A DNA stretch of 64,000 nt from Streptomyces pseudovenezuelae (GTDB lineage: Bacteria; Actinomycetota; Actinomycetes; Streptomycetales; Streptomycetaceae), in the NCBI RefSeq assembly GCF_001513955.1, contig NZ_KQ948148.1, forward strand, positions 132,396-196,395, given 5' to 3'. The position numbers and the translations under genes were made by a program. Positions 62,154 to 64,000 of this stretch are shown piece by piece; position 1 is the first letter of the stretch; each line of letters starts with the position of its first letter. Under the pieces are notes generated by a model that saw only the letters and a program-made list of their open reading frames with translations, had not been told where the DNA came from and made no database searches.

Positions 62154-63131
62154 GTGAGCAGGCTCCAGGTCGTCAGCGGCAAGGGCGGGACCGGAAAGAC
62201 CACGGTCGCCGCAGCCCTCGCGCTGGCCCTCGCCACCGAGGGGAAGCGGACGCTTCTCGTCGAGGTGGAGGGTCGCCAGGGAATCGCGCAGCTCTTCGAA
62301 ACGGAGGCGCTGCCCTATGAGGAGCGGAAGATCGCCGTCGCTCCAGGGGGCGGGGAGGTGTACGCACTGGCCATAGACCCCGAACTGGCCCTTCTGGACT
62401 ACCTCCAGATGTTCTACAAACTCGGCGGAGCGGGACGCGCCCTGAAGAAGCTCGGCGCGATCGACTTCGCGACCACCATCGCGCCCGGCCTCAGAGACGT
62501 CCTTCTGACGGGCAAGGCGTGCGAGGCGGTCCGCCGCAAGGTCAAGTCCGGCCGCTTCGTCTACGACTACGTCGTGATGGACGCGCCCCCCACCGGCCGT
62601 ATCACCCGCTTCCTGAACGTCAACGACGAGGTCGCGGGACTGGCCAAGATCGGCCCGATACACAATCAGGCGCAGGCCGTGATGCGGGTGCTGAAGTCCA
62701 AGGAGACCGCCGTCCACCTGGTGACGCTCCTGGAGGAGATGCCCGTCCAGGAGACCGCGGACGGCATCGCCGAACTGCGGGCCGCCCACCTGCCCGTGGG
62801 CCGGATAGTCGTGAACATGGTGCGCCCGGAGGTGTTGGACGGCGCGGACCTGGAACTCGTACGGACCACGCCGCGTTCAGCCGTGGCGAAGGCACTGTCC
62901 TCGGCCGGACTCGGCGGCGCCCGCCGCGGGGGCAACGCCGAGAAGCTGGTCGACCCGCTGGTCCAGCAGGCCGAGGAGTACGCCGAGCGGTACGCGCTGG
63001 AGCACGAACAGCGCTCGGTCCTCGGCGAACTGGGGCTGCCGTTGCACGAACTGCCCTTGCTGACCGAGGGCATGGACCTGGCGGGTCTGTACGAACTGGC
63101 CACCGAGCTGCGGAAGCAGGGGATGTCATGA
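62154..63131 (+). CDS. Get3/ArsA-like ATPase, A subunit
   Basis: 325 residues from a GTG. P-loop VVSGKGGTGKTTV keeps both the signature and the general lysine. Also LLVEVEGRQGI in the switch-I position and VMDAPPTGRITRFL in switch II. These actinobacterial ATPases (Rv3679/Rv3680) form a Get3-like pair. It overlaps the next gene by 4 nt (ATGA). The pair lies just upstream of the wblA position in Streptomyces, which is outside this window. Confidence 0.9.
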   Translation: MSRLQVVSGKGGTGKTTVAAALALALATEGKRTLLVEVEGRQGIAQLFETEALPYEERKIAVAPGGGEVYALAIDPELALLDYLQMFYKLGGAGRALKKLGAIDFATTIAPGLRDVLLTGKACEAVRRKVKSGRFVYDYVVMDAPPTGRITRFLNVNDEVAGLAKIGPIHNQAQAVMRVLKSKETAVHLVTLLEEMPVQETADGIAELRAAHLPVGRIVVNMVRPEVLDGADLELVRTTPRSAVAKALSSAGLGGARRGGNAEKLVDPLVQQAEEYAERYALEHEQRSVLGELGLPLHELPLLTEGMDLAGLYELATELRKQGMS

Positions 63132-64000
63132 GCCCGGACGCCGACGCGCACGACCGGCACCGCCGTCTTTCGCCCGCCCCCGTGCTCGATCTCGATCCGC
63201 TGATCGACGATCCGGGCACCCGCATCGTGGTGTGCTGCGGCTCGGGCGGCGTCGGCAAGACCACGACCGCGGCGGCCCTCGGCCTGCGCGCCGCCGAGCG
63301 GGGCCGCAAGGTCGTCGTCCTCACCATCGACCCGGCCCGCCGGCTCGCCCAGTCGATGGGCATCGACTCGCTGGACAACGTCCCGCGCCGGGTCAAGGGC
63401 CTCGACGACTCCGCGAGCGGCGAGCTGCACGCGATGATGCTGGACATGAAGCGCACCTTCGACGAGATCGTCGAGGCGCACGCGGACGCCGAGCGGGCGG
63501 CCGCGATCCTGAGCAACCCCTTCTACCAGTCGCTCTCGGCGGGCTTCGCGGGCACGCAGGAGTACATGGCGATGGAGAAGCTCGGGCAGCTGCGGGCCCG
63601 GGACGAGTGGGACCTGATCGTCGTCGACACGCCTCCGTCCCGCTCCGCCCTCGACTTCCTGGACGCGCCGAAGCGGCTGGGATCGTTCCTGGACGGGAGG
63701 CTCATCCGGCTGCTCACCGCCCCGGCCAAGCTCGGCGGCCGGGCGGGGATGAAGTTCCTGAACGTCGGGATGTCGATGATGACCGGCACCCTCGGCAAAC
63801 TGCTGGGCGGTCAACTCCTCAAGGACGTCCAGACGTTCGTAGCCGCGATGGACACCACCTTCGGCGGGTTCCGCACCCGCGCGGACGCGACGTACAAGCT
63901 GCTCCAGGCGCCCGGGACGGCGTTCCTGGTGGTCGCGGCCCCGGAGCGGGACGCGCTGCGCGAGGCCGCGTACTTCGTGGAGCGGCTGGCCGCGGAGCGC
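63128..64000 (+). CDS. Get3/ArsA-like ATPase, B subunit, cut by window edge
   Basis: 291 codons seen and still open at 64000. P-loop CCGSGGVGKTTT lacks the signature lysine (Ser replaces it) while the general lysine is present. VVLTIDPARRLAQS and IVVDTPPSRSALDFL are the switch regions, and the LTAPAKLGGRAGMKF segment is part of the client-binding helical insertion. The pattern of one subunit with and one without the signature Lys is the same as in the mycobacterial pair. Confidence 0.9.
   Translation, partial: MSPDADAHDRHRRLSPAPVLDLDPLIDDPGTRIVVCCGSGGVGKTTTAAALGLRAAERGRKVVVLTIDPARRLAQSMGIDSLDNVPRRVKGLDDSASGELHAMMLDMKRTFDEIVEAHADAERAAAILSNPFYQSLSAGFAGTQEYMAMEKLGQLRARDEWDLIVVDTPPSRSALDFLDAPKRLGSFLDGRLIRLLTAPAKLGGRAGMKFLNVGMSMMTGTLGKLLGGQLLKDVQTFVAAMDTTFGGFRTRADATYKLLQAPGTAFLVVAAPERDALREAAYFVERLAAER

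Overview
The window is high-GC DNA with Streptomyces-type gene content and order: bldG with its anti-sigma partner, a thymidylate kinase fused to an MFS transporter, topA, hppA, a Tad-type pilus locus behind ssd, crp and a pair of Get3/ArsA-like ATPases. From about 14.2 kb to the right edge the order is the conserved actinobacterial core block that S. coelicolor carries around SCO3540-SCO3578. Much of it is also collinear with M. tuberculosis Rv3644c-Rv3680 (holB, topA, helicase, Tad genes, ssd, acs, marP, nth, crp, ridA, ArsA pair).

Region 1 (1-14.1 kb) is accessory DNA integrated at the 3' end of a tRNA-Thr(CGT) gene. The outermost left part holds DUF317 gene fragments, a zinc-ribbon protein and a lipoprotein. 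Then comes a mobilizable element: relaxase, MobC, a likely oriT hairpin, a DUF2637 membrane protein, a repeat cluster, a DUF3631 P-loop ATPase, an Xis-like protein, an XRE regulator and a tyrosine integrase. The integrase gene ends next to a copy of the tRNA 3' end (10107-10137). About 4 kb further right, the same arrangement recurs at the intact tRNA: integrase tail, spacer, terminator, then tRNA 3' end. The integrase there is reduced to its last codons. Two elements were therefore stacked, and what remains of the older one is a three-gene operon (winged-helix protein, ORC/STAND-like AAA+ ATPase, zinc-finger/winged-helix protein) that I cannot assign to any named system. This is the best candidate in the window for an undescribed system.

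Region 2 (14.2-30.7 kb) holds a secreted peptidase, holB, the tmk fusion, topA, a methyltransferase, a small lipoprotein, the proton-pumping pyrophosphatase and bldG with its antagonist. Region 3 (30.7-39 kb) has a DEAD-box helicase converging, with a 218-bp coding overlap, on a Tad/Flp pilus operon led by ssd.

Region 4 (39-53.5 kb) holds a HAD phosphatase, a non-coding interval syntenic with the S. coelicolor 6S-like RNA locus, a degenerate Fic protein, a CooC-like ATPase, a deacetylase-like lipoprotein, a SulP-STAS-carbonic anhydrase fusion, an ECF sigma/anti-sigma pair, acs, nhaA with a structured leader, a holin-fold membrane protein and an epoxide-hydrolase-like enzyme. Region 5 (53.5-64 kb) holds marP, two NUDIX genes, nth, crp, a nucleotidyltransferase, a metallo-beta-lactamase-fold gene, ridA, a 54-codon DUF4177 gene and two ArsA/Get3-like ATPases, the second cut by the window edge. 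Three tandem-repeat arrays with 20-, 16- and 29-bp units lie in the intergenic spaces of this last region.
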